This document shows, one piece after another, positions 7,746 through 16,885 of a stretch of 44,099 bases of DNA. This DNA is from an uncultured Atopobiaceae bacterium. GTDB lineage: Bacteria > Actinomycetota > Coriobacteriia > Coriobacteriales > Atopobiaceae. The translations under genes were made by a program, and so were the position numbers. The number at the start of each line of letters is the position of its first letter. Position 1 is the stretch's first letter. The notes under the pieces were generated by a model that saw nothing but the letters and a program-made list of their open reading frames with translations, had not been told where the DNA came from and did not search any database. The stretch is taken from positions 1-44,099 of the forward strand of contig CALULC010000004.1 in NCBI GenBank assembly GCA_944321385.1, read 5' to 3'.

Positions 7746-8714
7746 ATGAAGCTCACGCGAGATGACGAGAGGGCGAGAAGAATCTGCTCCCTCGCCCTCG
7801 AGTTCATGAACGCCTCGGCACCCATCACTTCTTCCGATATTGCACGCTCCCACTATCCCGAGCTCTCTCCCGACAGCTTTAGGAAGGCCTTCTCGCGCGA
7901 CCGGGAAATGCTCGCCGCATGCGGCGTCATCCTCGCAGGCCACAGGGCCGCCACTGGCGAGACCCTCTGGGAGGCGGACGCCGCGCGTTCGTTTGCGGGC
8001 GGCCCCGAGCTCGCCCCCGCCGACGCCGCGGCGCTCGAGCTCGCCTGCAGGCCGCTTGTTGACGACCCCTCGTTCCCCCTCGCAGACAACCTGCGCTTTG
8101 CACTCGGAAAGCTCGCCCGCTCTTTTTCGGAGTCGCTCTCCGCCGAGCTTGCCGCCGGCCCCTCCACGCCAAGGCAGGTCGCCGTACTCAGGCGATGCCT
8201 CACTGACCGAACCCCGGTCGAGGCTCACTACGTCAACGCACAAGGCTCCGAGTCGAGGCGCCTGCTGGCCCCCTATGCCTTCTTTGGTCTCAGGGGCGCC
8301 CTGTATCTGGTTGCCGCCAAGCTCGACGGGGACGGTCGGGTCGAGGAGGGGACGGAGCGCACGTATCGAGTCGACCGCTTTGCCTCGGTGGTTCCCCTCC
8401 CAGCATTCTCCTATGTCGTTCCTCAGGACTTTTCCGTGGATGACTACCGACGCCTTCCGTTCCAGATGGGCCCTTGTTCCTCAACGGCGGTATTCGAGGT
8501 GCCCAAGGGCCGTAAAGACGAGGTTCGGCGCCGTGCCGGAGCACAGGGGTCCTTTTCTCAAAGAGACGACAAGGACGTGTGGAGCGTTCCCTTCAGCGAC
8601 GTCTCCGCAGCGGCAAGCTGGGCAATCTATGCGGGGATAACCCCAATCGAGCCGCCTCAGCTCGTCTCGGCGTGGTGCAAGGCACTTGAGGGGGCAATCG
8701 CAGATGGCAACTAA
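7746..8714 (+). CDS. WYL domain transcriptional regulator, first of a pair
   Basis: The 322-residue protein begins MKLTRDDERARRICSLALEF, with an N-terminal winged-helix region (APITSSDIARSHYPELSPDSFRKAFSRDREML) and a central WYL domain: EAHYVNAQGSESRRLLAPYAFFGLRGALYLVAAKLDG....RTYRVDRFASV. WYL proteins bind nucleotides or nucleic acid and act as regulators. ATG 7746 follows GGAGGGG; the longer upstream frame lacks a site. The next WYL gene starts inside its last codons, so the two are translated together, as in the PafB/PafC pair that controls DNA-damage genes in actinobacteria. Assignment to PafB or PafC is not supported enough to name. Confidence 0.85.
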   Translation: MKLTRDDERARRICSLALEFMNASAPITSSDIARSHYPELSPDSFRKAFSRDREMLAACGVILAGHRAATGETLWEADAARSFAGGPELAPADAAALELACRPLVDDPSFPLADNLRFALGKLARSFSESLSAELAAGPSTPRQVAVLRRCLTDRTPVEAHYVNAQGSESRRLLAPYAFFGLRGALYLVAAKLDGDGRVEEGTERTYRVDRFASVVPLPAFSYVVPQDFSVDDYRRLPFQMGPCSSTAVFEVPKGRKDEVRRRAGAQGSFSQRDDKDVWSVPFSDVSAAASWAIYAGITPIEPPQLVSAWCKALEGAIADGN

Positions 8715-9624
8715 GAGACGGAGTGCCGGAAGGCCGGGCGCCCTGGACGAGGCACGTGCGCTCGTCACGCTCGTCTCGAGTCTCTCAGAGACCGGGGACA
8801 CCCTGGAGCCGAGCGCCGTCGCTCAGCGAATGGGAGTTGACCTGACGGAAGCCGAGAAGCTCGTCTCGCTGATTCTCTCCTCAACGCTTCTCGGAGACGT
8901 CGGGCTCCCCCTTGTTGAGGAGGATGGGTACGTCACCCTCATCAAGGGCGACGGGGTGCACGGAAGAAGACTCCGCCTCTCCCATGACGAGACGCTCGCC
9001 CTTGTTGCCGCGCTCGAGAGGATGGGGGCGCGCTCGGATGACCCCCTCAGAAGCCAACTCGAGCTCTCGCTCTCCTCAGAACCCGTTGACGAGCGCCTGG
9101 TTCGTCGCCTCATGGCAGGCGAGGAGGGAGAGGGGGAGCTCTCAGATGTTCTCGGCGCGATTGGCAGGGCCCTTTCTCGAAGTCTCGTCCTGGGCTTCAC
9201 CTATCAGAAGCCCCAAATGGACCCCGAGCCTCGACGCGTTGCGTGTCTCGAGCTCAGGCACGAAGACGACGCGTGGTTTCTTGACGCATACGACCTCGAC
9301 CGGGCAGGCGAGAGGACCTTCAGGGTGGACAGGATGACCCAAGCCTCCTGTGGCGAGAAGATCAAAGCGCCCGAGGCACGGGCGCCCGGCGCGGGGAGGA
9401 TGGTCTCGATCACCTTCACCGACCCTGCCTACCTCGATCTTCTCCCCTGGCACGACCTGCGCATAACCGAGCGCGCAGGTGGCGTCGTGGAGGCAGAGAC
9501 CCCCTATTTTGGTGGGGAGTGGCTCGTTCGGATGCTGGCGGCATGTGCCGGAACGGCACACGTTCACGATGAGGAGCTCTCCGGTCTCGTAAGGGAATAC
9601 GCGAGACGCGCGCTCGGCAACTGA
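8704..9624 (+). CDS. WYL domain transcriptional regulator, second of a pair
   Basis: The 306-residue protein (MATKRRSAGRPGALDEARAL) shows an N-terminal helical region with an HTH-like part (LEPSAVAQRMGVDLTEAEKLVSLI) and a WYL-like core: LSRSLVLGFTYQKPQMDPEPRRVACLELRHEDDAWFLDAYDL....RTFRVDRM. ATG 8704 overlaps the preceding WYL stop codon by 11 bases and has GAGGGGG upstream, so coupled translation and a heteromeric regulator are likely. It ends 27 bases before the convergent dinG gene with no clear terminator. In several actinobacteria such pairs respond to DNA damage; a link with the neighbouring DinG helicase is only suggestive. Confidence 0.83.
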   Translation: MATKRRSAGRPGALDEARALVTLVSSLSETGDTLEPSAVAQRMGVDLTEAEKLVSLILSSTLLGDVGLPLVEEDGYVTLIKGDGVHGRRLRLSHDETLALVAALERMGARSDDPLRSQLELSLSSEPVDERLVRRLMAGEEGEGELSDVLGAIGRALSRSLVLGFTYQKPQMDPEPRRVACLELRHEDDAWFLDAYDLDRAGERTFRVDRMTQASCGEKIKAPEARAPGAGRMVSITFTDPAYLDLLPWHDLRITERAGGVVEAETPYFGGEWLVRMLAACAGTAHVHDEELSGLVREYARRALGN

Positions 9625-9651
9625 GGCCGACCGCGCGCCCGGCGCCGCTGC

Positions 9652-12585
9652 TCATTCGTGCGATGCCCTCCACAGGCTGATGAAGCGCCCGACGTTTGCT
9701 CGCTCGAGCTCGGACACGCTGCGGGAGGGGAGCGACCCCACGAAGAGACGGCCGTAGCGCTTTGAGAAGACCCTCGAGTCCCCGAGCACAAGCACGCCGG
9801 TGTCGGAGGCGCTCCTGATAAGGCGCCCCGCGGCCTGCTTGACCGAGATGACCGCCTCCGGCAGCGAGTGCCGCCACCAGGAGCGATCCTCGCGCAGCTC
9901 GCGCTCGCGGACGAGCGGGTCGGTCGGGCTCGCAAAGGGCAGCTTGGGAATCACCACGCAGCGCAGCGTCTCCCCCGCGGCGTCAAACCCCTCCCAGAAG
10001 GAGCGCAGCGCCATGAGCGAGAGCGTCCTCTCCTCGAGGAAGCGCGTCCTCAGGCGGCGGGCGGACGACCCGCGCTCCTGACAGGCAACCTCAAGACCCG
10101 CGGCGGCGAGCCGCGGACGAAGGGCCTCGTAGGCGGTCTCCATGTCTCGCCGGTTGGTGAAGAGGGTGAGCACGGAGCCGCCCATCGCAACGTGCACGTC
10201 AAAGAGCAGGTCGACGAGGGCCGGGAGGTATTCACGCTCGTTTGGTGCCGGCATGTCTCGGGTCACAATGACGGACATGTTGGCGTCGTAGTCAAAGCTC
10301 GACTCCAGACGGACGTCACGATGGGAGCCGTCCCCGAGCTCCGAGAGCCCCACGGACTGGTCGAAGTGGGCAAAGTCGTCCTTTACCGCCATCGTTGCCG
10401 AGGTAAAGACCACGCTCTCCGTCTCGGAGAGCCAGCGCGCGGCTATCTCCGAACCCACGTCGATCTTCTCTGCGTTCAGGCGCTCCTCGGAGATCCTCCT
10501 GGCGGACCTCGAGAGCTGGGCGGAATAGACGTAGCTCGTGTCCGTGCCGTCACAGATGACCCGCAGGGAGTCGAGAAGGTCCTTGAGGTAGCGTGTCTGA
10601 GAGGAGAGCCGCTCCGCCGCCTGGGGAGCCACGACCGTGAGCGAGCTCACCGCCTCGGCGAGGTCGCGGCACGCCGCGTCGAGGGCGTCGTCCGCAGCGG
10701 ACGAGGCATCCATGACCGCCGCCCACTCAGAGGAAGAGCGCACCTGTTCGTCTATCCACAAGGAGACCACGTCGTAGCCCCCGCCGCCGCGTGCGACCCC
10801 AACAAGGCCATGGACGGCATCGAAGAGGTCCGCGGTCACGAGGGACGCTCGGGAGAGGGAGGAGGCCGCCTTGGAAAGAAGCCCCAGGGGCAGCGAATCC
10901 CCCTCAACGCCCATGAGGTCCACCATGGCCCCGTGGATTGCGCCCGACTTTGTGCCACCGAGCTGCTCGAATGCGTACCTCGCCCGCTCGCCGGACACCT
11001 CGAGCGCCCACTGCCTGCGCGCCTCGGACTCGAAGGCGTGTGCCTCGTCCACGACCCAATGCCTGATGGGTGGGAGGATGCGGCCCTCAACCTGAACGTC
11101 GCGCAGCAGCAGGGAGTGGTTCGTCACAACAACGTCCGAGCAGGCCGCCCTGCGGCGTGCGCCGTGGAGCATGCATCCCTCGGGAAAGAACGGGCAGCTC
11201 GGGCGCATGCAGGCGCCCGGAGACGTGGTGAGCATCTGTCTGGGGACGTAGCGCCACCTGATTCCCAACGTGTCGAGGTCCCCGTCTGGAGCCTGGCAGG
11301 CAAACGCGTACGTCACCGCGATCGCGGTGAGCATGTCGCAGGAGACCGCGTTCTCCGATCGCCCGTCGCGCGGGTCCTGCGCCACGGGCAGCGGGTCTCT
11401 TGCCGCCCGCTCGAGCCTCCTGAGGCAGGGGTAGTGGTCGTACCCCTTGAGGCTCGAGAAGGTGAGCCCGCCGGGGAGCGCCCCCGAGAGCGCGGGCAAC
11501 TCGTGAGAGACGAGCTGGTCCGTCAGAGCGTTCGTCTTGGTGGCAACACCGATGGTCACGTGGTTGCGCTGCGCGAAGAGAACCTCGGGGACAAGATAGG
11601 CCACAGACTTGCCAACACCCGTCCCGGCCTCTATCGCGCGATGCGTCGAGCTTGCCAGGGCATCCCTCACCTCGAGCGCCATGGCAAGCTGCTCGGGACG
11701 GTGCTCCATCTGAGCGTACATCCTGGAGACCACACCCGTTGGGGAGAATGCCTCCTCCACCTCGGCCTGCGTCGGGGCGTCAAGCCGCTCCGCCTCGCGA
11801 GCGTCCAAGCGCCGCTCGCAGGAAACCCCCTCGAGCAGCTGCCTTCTGTGCGCCGCGAGAGAGAAGGGAGGGAGGTCTCCCGCATCCTCAGAAAGATAGG
11901 AGAACACCGGCCTGAACGCCCAGCTCACCTCCGGGTGCATCTCAGCCAGGAGGGCGAGAAGCCCCATGGGGAGGTCGGAGAGTGCCAGCAGTATGATCCG
12001 CCACATTCCGCAGAGGGCGTCCACGTCGTCAGAGGCGCGGTGGGTGACCGACGCGCACCCAAAGGCAGACGCCATGTCCGCGAGCCGGTGGGTCGTGAGC
12101 ATCGGCAGGGCGATGCGTGAGAGCGAGAGCGTGTCTATCCAGGTGTCGCTCACGCCGGCGCCACCTGGGACGCCCTCAATGAAGGTCCGGTCGAACGTGG
12201 CGTTGTGAGCGAGGACCGGGCATCCTCCCACAAACTCGGCGAGCGCGGCAACCGCCTCGGGCGCGCTCGGCGCAAGGGCAACGTCCTTGTTGGTTATGCC
12301 GGTGAGCCGCTCTATCTGCTCGGGAATCGGGGCGTCGGGATGCACGAAGGTCTGAAAGCGCTCGACCACCTCGCGTCCCTCGAGGCGGGCGGCCGAGATC
12401 TCTATGAGGCTGCAGTCCTTGAACGAGAGTCCCGTCGTCTCGGTGTCCAAGACCACGACGTCCTCCTCGAGCGGGCCGAAGGAGACGTCCCCCGCGCGCT
12501 CGGCGAGCGTGAGGTAGCGCTGCCTCACCTCGTCGGGCGTATTCTGGGCTATGAGGTCCGCAAGGGAGCTGCCGGCACCCGTCAT
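9652..12585 (-). CDS. dinG: DinG-type helicase with N-terminal DEDDh exonuclease
   Basis: A 977-residue fusion. Residues about 40-200 form a DnaQ-like 3'-5' exonuclease: VVVLDTETTGLS (D47, E49), PVLAHNATFDRTF, THRASDDVDAL. The rest is an XPD-family superfamily 2 helicase: EAGTGVGKS (Walker A 321-327), four Cys (387, 459, 464, 471) likely holding an iron-sulphur cluster, VVDEAHAF (513-516), and a C-terminal QAAGRLIRSASDTG arginine-finger motif. This is the DinG layout of Gram-positive bacteria; such proteins unwind damaged or structured DNA such as R-loops. ATG 12585 begins three bases after the ddl stop codon, so the two genes share an mRNA. Exonuclease residues look intact. Confidence 0.9.
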   Translation of the reverse strand: MTGAGSSLADLIAQNTPDEVRQRYLTLAERAGDVSFGPLEEDVVVLDTETTGLSFKDCSLIEISAARLEGREVVERFQTFVHPDAPIPEQIERLTGITNKDVALAPSAPEAVAALAEFVGGCPVLAHNATFDRTFIEGVPGGAGVSDTWIDTLSLSRIALPMLTTHRLADMASAFGCASVTHRASDDVDALCGMWRIILLALSDLPMGLLALLAEMHPEVSWAFRPVFSYLSEDAGDLPPFSLAAHRRQLLEGVSCERRLDAREAERLDAPTQAEVEEAFSPTGVVSRMYAQMEHRPEQLAMALEVRDALASSTHRAIEAGTGVGKSVAYLVPEVLFAQRNHVTIGVATKTNALTDQLVSHELPALSGALPGGLTFSSLKGYDHYPCLRRLERAARDPLPVAQDPRDGRSENAVSCDMLTAIAVTYAFACQAPDGDLDTLGIRWRYVPRQMLTTSPGACMRPSCPFFPEGCMLHGARRRAACSDVVVTNHSLLLRDVQVEGRILPPIRHWVVDEAHAFESEARRQWALEVSGERARYAFEQLGGTKSGAIHGAMVDLMGVEGDSLPLGLLSKAASSLSRASLVTADLFDAVHGLVGVARGGGGYDVVSLWIDEQVRSSSEWAAVMDASSAADDALDAACRDLAEAVSSLTVVAPQAAERLSSQTRYLKDLLDSLRVICDGTDTSYVYSAQLSRSARRISEERLNAEKIDVGSEIAARWLSETESVVFTSATMAVKDDFAHFDQSVGLSELGDGSHRDVRLESSFDYDANMSVIVTRDMPAPNEREYLPALVDLLFDVHVAMGGSVLTLFTNRRDMETAYEALRPRLAAAGLEVACQERGSSARRLRTRFLEERTLSLMALRSFWEGFDAAGETLRCVVIPKLPFASPTDPLVRERELREDRSWWRHSLPEAVISVKQAAGRLIRSASDTGVLVLGDSRVFSKRYGRLFVGSLPSRSVSELERANVGRFISLWRASHE

Positions 12586-12588
12586 GGG

Positions 12589-13557
12589 CTAGTCGCGCTT
12601 CTCGGCGCCCTCGAGGGCGAGCTCGACGAACTTCGTGCAGAGCTCGGGGAACTCGATGCCACCGTGACGCGCGGAGTCCGGCAGGAGGCTCTCGGCGGTC
12701 ATGCCAGGGATGGTGTTGGTCTCAAGGATGACGGGCACGCCGTCTGCCGTGACGATGAAGTCGCTCCTCGAGCAGCCGCGGCAGCCGAGGGCGCGGTGGG
12801 CACGCTCGGCGAGGCCCTGCGCGCGGGCGTACACGCCCGGCTCAAGGCGCGCGGGGATGACGTGGTGCATCGAGGAGGGCTCGTACTTCACCTTGAGGTC
12901 GTAGAACTCGGCGCCCGTCACGACCTCCACGATCGGGAGCGCGTGGGGCTCCTCGTTGCCGAGCACCGGGACGGTGATCTCCGTACCGGTCACGCAGCTC
13001 TCAACGAGAACGCGTCCGCCCGCGGTGCCCGCATGGGCGATGGCCGCGTTGATCTGGGACCTCTCCGTGACCCTCGTGATACCAAAGCTCGAGCCGTTAG
13101 CGGCGGGCTTCACAAACATCGGGAAGCCGATGCGCTCAACGAGGCCATCGAGCTCGTCGTCGCTCAGCTGCACGCCGCTCGGGAGGTCAATGCCCTCCGG
13201 AACGGGGATCCCGGCGGCCTTGAAGATCGCCTTGGCCATCTGCTTCTCGGAGGCCGCGGCAGAGGCAGCAACGCCGGAGAAGGTGTAGGGGATGTGCAGT
13301 ATCTCGAGGAGACCCTGGATGCAGCCGTCCTCTCCGTACATGCCGTGAAGAGCCACGAAGGCCACGTCATAGCTGCCGCCCACGAGCTTGGCAACAAAGT
13401 CCCTTGCAGCAAGATCAAGCAGGTCAACCGTGGTAAATCCGGCTTCGACGAGCGCTCTGCGGCACTCCTCGGCAGACTTCATGGAAATCTCCCGCTCGTC
13501 CGACCAGCCTCCCCCGATGACCACGACGCGCTTGCTCATCAGCTGTTCTCTGTCCAT
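12589..13557 (-). CDS. ddl: D-alanine--D-alanine ligase
   Basis: This ATP-grasp ligase makes the D-Ala-D-Ala dipeptide for peptidoglycan. The 322-residue protein has GGWSDEREISMKSAEE, ALHGMYGEDGCIQGLLE, MFVKPAANGSSFGITRV (ATP-binding Lys and glycine loop), and LETNTIPGMTAESLLP (metal ligands). The active-site loop reads FYDLKVKYEPSS with Tyr where D-Ala-D-Lac ligases have Phe, so D-Ala is the expected second substrate and no vancomycin-type resistance is implied. ATG 13557 follows AAAGGGG; an ATG six codons later has a poor site. It is first in a unit with dinG and diverges from rlmN. Confidence 0.93.
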   Translation of the reverse strand: MDREQLMSKRVVVIGGGWSDEREISMKSAEECRRALVEAGFTTVDLLDLAARDFVAKLVGGSYDVAFVALHGMYGEDGCIQGLLEILHIPYTFSGVAASAAASEKQMAKAIFKAAGIPVPEGIDLPSGVQLSDDELDGLVERIGFPMFVKPAANGSSFGITRVTERSQINAAIAHAGTAGGRVLVESCVTGTEITVPVLGNEEPHALPIVEVVTGAEFYDLKVKYEPSSMHHVIPARLEPGVYARAQGLAERAHRALGCRGCSRSDFIVTADGVPVILETNTIPGMTAESLLPDSARHGGIEFPELCTKFVELALEGAEKRD

Positions 13558-13653
13558 CGATGCCCCTTTGCAACGGCACATATGCGCTAGACTCACCTTC
13601 GTGCTTCCTCGAAGAGGATACTCCAAAGAACCCATTCCACGACAGGGGTCCCT

Positions 13654-14724
13654 ATGACGTCTCAAAGCACCACGCTTTCCTCGCAGAACGCCGCTCCGCG
13701 CGACGTTCACGATCTCACCCGCGGCGAGCTGCTCGAACTTCTCGCCGAACTCAAGCAGCCCTCGTTCAGGGCAAAGCAGATCGAGGAGTGGGTGTGGGTG
13801 AGAAACGCCCGCTCGTTTGATGACATGACCAACCTCCCCAAGTCTCTGCGCGAGGAGCTCTCCAAGCGTCTTACGCTCGGAGGCGTCGAGGAGGTTGCCC
13901 GTCAGGGGTCGGTCGACGGCAGCCGCAAATACCTTCTTCGCTTCCCCGACGGCGTGAGCGTCGAGTGCGTGGGCATGCCGTCCAGGAATCGCCTCGCCGT
14001 CTGCGTCTCCACTCAGGCGGGCTGTGCGATGGGTTGCGCGTTCTGCGCGACCGGTGGGGCCGGCCTCACGCGCTCACTCACTTCGGCGGAGATATACGAG
14101 CAGGTCATGCACGTACGAGATGACTTCAACACGCGCGTGACGAGCGTGGTCATGATGGGCCAGGGAGAGCCCTTCATGAACTACGACGCCACGCTCGAGG
14201 CGCTGCGCAAGCTCAACTCGCCCGAGGGCGCGGGCATCGGCGCTCGTCACCTCACGGTCTCCACCTGCGGCGTCATTCCCCAGATCATGCGCTTTGCCAA
14301 CGAGCCCGAGCAGTTCACCCTTGCGGTGTCCCTCCACTCGGCCGTCCAGAAGACGAGAAACGCCCTCATGCCCGGCGTGCGCAAGTACTCCCTCGTGAAT
14401 CTCTACAACGCGATGGGCGAGTACGTGAACAAGACGGGTCGTCGCCCCACCTACGAGTACGCGCTCATCGGCGGGATCAATGACACGGAGTCCGAGCTCC
14501 AGGCCCTCTGTGACTTCTGCGAGGGAACGCTCGCCCATGTGAACCTCATCCAGCTCAACGAGGTCGAGGGGTCCAAGCTGCGCCCCTCAACCCCGGAGCG
14601 CGCTCAGGACTTCGTGCGTGCTCTCGCTCGAGTGGGTGTTGAGGCAACGGTCCGCGACTCCCGCGGCGCAGACATAGACGCTGCCTGCGGTCAGCTCAAG
14701 CAGCGTGTGACGCGCGGGCGTTAG
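13654..14724 (+). CDS. rlmN: 23S rRNA (adenine-2503-C2)-methyltransferase RlmN
   Basis: This radical-SAM enzyme methylates A2503 in 23S rRNA (and A37 in some tRNAs) to support accurate translation. The 356-residue protein has the cluster motif CAMGCAFC near 124-131, the upstream LAVCVSTQAG Cys, MGQGEPFMNYD for SAM binding, SLHSAVQKTRNALMP, and the C-terminal catalytic Cys in DIDAACGQLK. Length and motif order are normal. ATG 13654 is preceded by AGGGG. It is alone on the plus strand, diverging from ddl, and ends before a strong bidirectional terminator. Confidence 0.95.
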   Translation: MTSQSTTLSSQNAAPRDVHDLTRGELLELLAELKQPSFRAKQIEEWVWVRNARSFDDMTNLPKSLREELSKRLTLGGVEEVARQGSVDGSRKYLLRFPDGVSVECVGMPSRNRLAVCVSTQAGCAMGCAFCATGGAGLTRSLTSAEIYEQVMHVRDDFNTRVTSVVMMGQGEPFMNYDATLEALRKLNSPEGAGIGARHLTVSTCGVIPQIMRFANEPEQFTLAVSLHSAVQKTRNALMPGVRKYSLVNLYNAMGEYVNKTGRRPTYEYALIGGINDTESELQALCDFCEGTLAHVNLIQLNEVEGSKLRPSTPERAQDFVRALARVGVEATVRDSRGADIDAACGQLKQRVTRGR

Positions 14725-14787
14725 AAACGTCGTGACCGCCTCTGGTTAACACGCACAGTTTGCTTAAACTACATATATACGCTGTTG

Positions 14788-14823
14788 AAAATAACACGCA
14801 TGTCAAACCATGCGTGTTATTTT
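14788..14823. terminator. bidirectional terminator, 15-bp perfect stem
   Basis: AAAATAACACGCATG and its exact complement flank TCAAAC. The A-run before and T-run after the stem make it work both for rlmN (plus) and for the parAB-side operon (minus), whose genes converge here. Confidence 0.9.
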
Positions 14824-14833
14824 CTGAGCACGG

Positions 14834-15082
14834 CTAGTAACCGAGCTTCTCCCACTGCATCTGCGTGCGGCGGCGATTAATCTGCGCCGCTGCCCTCTCG
14901 TCGGGCTCGTCGCAAAGCGTCTTGTTGACGGTCTCAACGGTGTTTCTCACCTCAGTGACGCCACTGCGCAGAGACTCCCTGGCCTCGTCCGTCAAAAGAT
15001 ACCTGTAGACAAAGACCCCAACGGCTGCGACTGTTCCAATAGCTGCCGCTGCTCTCAGCACACCCTTTATCACTCTGACCAC
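14834..15082 (-). CDS. small membrane protein of unknown function, overlaps parB
   Basis: An 82-residue protein with one predicted membrane segment near the N-terminus (AAAAIGTVAAVGVFVYRYLL) and a charged C-terminal tail (LCDEPDERAAAQINRRRTQMQWEKLGY) that should lie in the cytosol. I do not recognise a family. GTG 15082 lies 13 bases inside the end of parB, so it is probably translated by coupling, last gene of the parA-parB unit, and is followed by the 14788-14823 terminator. Constant linkage with parB would suggest a role at the membrane in segregation or division, but that is guesswork. Confidence 0.65.
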   Translation of the reverse strand: MVRVIKGVLRAAAAIGTVAAVGVFVYRYLLTDEARESLRSGVTEVRNTVETVNKTLCDEPDERAAAQINRRRTQMQWEKLGY

Positions 15083-15939
15083 GTCCCCGGACCGGCGAGA
15101 AGGTCAACGATGTGTGCAAGCTGATTCTCGTCGGAAAACTCGATCTCTATCTTGTTCTTGCCCTTGACGGACCTCACCTTGACATTGGTGTCGAGCGCGA
15201 GCCTCATCTGCCTCGCGGCTCGCTTGTACGACGCTGGAAGCGGTGCCCTCGTTGGCCTGGGGGCGTCATCAGTGACAGAAAACAGCGGTGCAAGGCTTTC
15301 TGTCTGCCGTACCGACAGACGCTCATCAACCACCTTCTGTGCGAGCCTGATGCGCCCTTCCTCACTTGGGACCGCGAGAATCGCCCGTGCGTGGCCGGCA
15401 CTCAGACGCCCATCATCAACCAGTTCCTGCACCTCACTCGGAAGGTCGAGCAGGCGAATCGTATTGGTAATGGCCGAGCGGGACTTAGAGAGCACTCGGG
15501 CAAGCTCTTCCTGAGTCATGTCCTTCTCGGCAATGAGCTTCTTATAGCCCCGTGCTTCCTCGAGCGGTGTGAGGTCTGATCTCTGGAGGTTCTCTATAAG
15601 AGCGAGCTTGAACACGTCGTCATCGGAGATCTCTCTAATGACAACGGGGATCTCCTTGAGGCCAGCTGCCTTCGCCGCCTGATAGCGGCGCTCTCCGGCA
15701 ACAATCTCGTAGTCAGTCCCAACCTTGCGAACAAGAATGGGTTGAAGCACGCCGTTCTGCTTGATGGAATCTGTGAGCTCGGAAAGCTCGTGTTCGTCAA
15801 AGACTCTTCTTGGCTGGTTCTTATTCGGCCTGATCTGCCCGATGGGAAGCGTGGAGTCTGGGTGCATGCCGGCAGTCTCGCCGTCGGCCTCCCCAACAAG
15901 AAGCCCTAGGCCCCTTCCGAGTCCCGATTTCTTAGCCAC
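15070..15939 (-). CDS. parB: chromosome partitioning protein ParB
   Basis: ParB is a CTP-dependent DNA clamp that loads at parS sites and organises the origin region for segregation. The 289-residue protein has an N-terminal tail with KKSGLGRGLG (ParA-stimulating region), the CTP-binding domain with GERRYQAAKAAG and ENLQRSDLTPLEEARGY, an HTH domain (MTQEELARVLSKSRSAITNTIRLL) and a C-terminal dimerisation part. The GTG at 15939 has AGAGGTGG upstream and overlaps the end of parA by eight bases. Two parS sites lie within 1.1 kb upstream. Confidence 0.95.
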   Translation of the reverse strand: MAKKSGLGRGLGLLVGEADGETAGMHPDSTLPIGQIRPNKNQPRRVFDEHELSELTDSIKQNGVLQPILVRKVGTDYEIVAGERRYQAAKAAGLKEIPVVIREISDDDVFKLALIENLQRSDLTPLEEARGYKKLIAEKDMTQEELARVLSKSRSAITNTIRLLDLPSEVQELVDDGRLSAGHARAILAVPSEEGRIRLAQKVVDERLSVRQTESLAPLFSVTDDAPRPTRAPLPASYKRAARQMRLALDTNVKVRSVKGKNKIEIEFSDENQLAHIVDLLAGPGTWSE

Positions 15940-16732
15940 GGGTAACCACCTCTTTCGCAAGCTTCATATAGGCCAGGGAGCCCTTGCTGACGCGTGCGTA
16001 CTTGATCACGGGCAGCCCGTGACTCGGTGCCTCCGAGAGCTTCACGTTCCTGGGGACGATTGTCTTGAACATCGTCTTCCCAAAGTACCTACGCACCTCG
16101 TCAACAACCTGCTTGGAGAGAGTCGTGCGGCTGTCATACATCGTCATGAGCACACCAAAGATCTCAAGGTTGGGGTTCTTGTGGCGCTTGACCATCTCCA
16201 TGGACTCCAGAAGCTTTGCGACCCCCTCAAGGGCGTAGTACTCACACTGGATCGGAATGATGAGCGAGTTTGCGGCGATAAGAGCGTTGATCGTGAGAAG
16301 TCCGAGCGAGGGCGGGCAGTCAATGAGAACGTAGTCAAACTCATCCTTGACCCTGTTCACCGCTTCTTTGAGAACGGACTCTCGCTTCTCGAGCGAGACA
16401 AGCTCGATCTCTGCGGTTGCGAGCTGGATGGTTGCCGGCACTATGAAGACGTTTGGCTCACAGGTCTCAATGATGGCATCTTCAATAGGAAAGCCATCAA
16501 GAATGACGTCATACACGTCATGTTCTAGCTCATCCTTCTCGATTCCGTAGCCACTTGTCGAGTTTCCCTGAGGGTCAAAGTCGATTACGAGAACCTTCTT
16601 CTTGTTCTCGCCGAGACAGGCGGAGAGGTTGATGACGGAGGTTGACTTACCGACGCCACCCTTCTGATTGATGACAGCAATGACTTTGCTCTCTCGCTGT
16701 GGAAGGCCTCTCTTAACGTCTCTGTAGCTCAT
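15932..16732 (-). CDS. parA: chromosome partitioning ATPase ParA
   Basis: A deviant Walker ATPase that binds DNA non-specifically in the ATP state and moves ParB-parS complexes. The 266-residue protein contains VIAVINQKGGVGKSTS (signature Lys plus Walker A), VLVIDFDPQGN (Walker A'), and YVLIDCPPSLGLLTINAL (Walker B region). ATG 16732 is preceded by GGAGGA; the longer frame upstream runs through a parS site and has no ribosome site. It is first in parA-parB-small membrane protein, reading away from the origin. Confidence 0.95.
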   Translation of the reverse strand: MSYRDVKRGLPQRESKVIAVINQKGGVGKSTSVINLSACLGENKKKVLVIDFDPQGNSTSGYGIEKDELEHDVYDVILDGFPIEDAIIETCEPNVFIVPATIQLATAEIELVSLEKRESVLKEAVNRVKDEFDYVLIDCPPSLGLLTINALIAANSLIIPIQCEYYALEGVAKLLESMEMVKRHKNPNLEIFGVLMTMYDSRTTLSKQVVDEVRRYFGKTMFKTIVPRNVKLSEAPSHGLPVIKYARVSKGSLAYMKLAKEVVTRG

Positions 16733-16832
16733 ACATCCTCCGTTTCTGTTTCTTTCTCGCCTCAAAATCATACGCGATTGACCAGACGGAAACTCCCCGA
16801 AGGCCTTTGGGCAACGTATCTCTAAAGAGAGA

Positions 16833-16860
16833 GAGGGATGTTTCACGTGAAACATCCCTC
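16833..16860. other. parS site in a 28-bp perfect palindrome
   Basis: TGTTTCACGTGAAACA at 16839-16854 is an exact consensus parS. It is extended by GAGGGA on the left and its complement on the right, making 28 bases of perfect dyad symmetry. It lies between rsmG and parA. Confidence 0.95.
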
Positions 16861-16885
16861 AATGCACGAATCTGTCCGTCAGGTC

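Noticed and set aside
16733-16855. Longer ParA start that includes MFHVKHPSLS.
   Set aside because: The reading is a translation of the parS palindrome; ATG 16732 has a strong GGAGGA and gives the normal ParA length.
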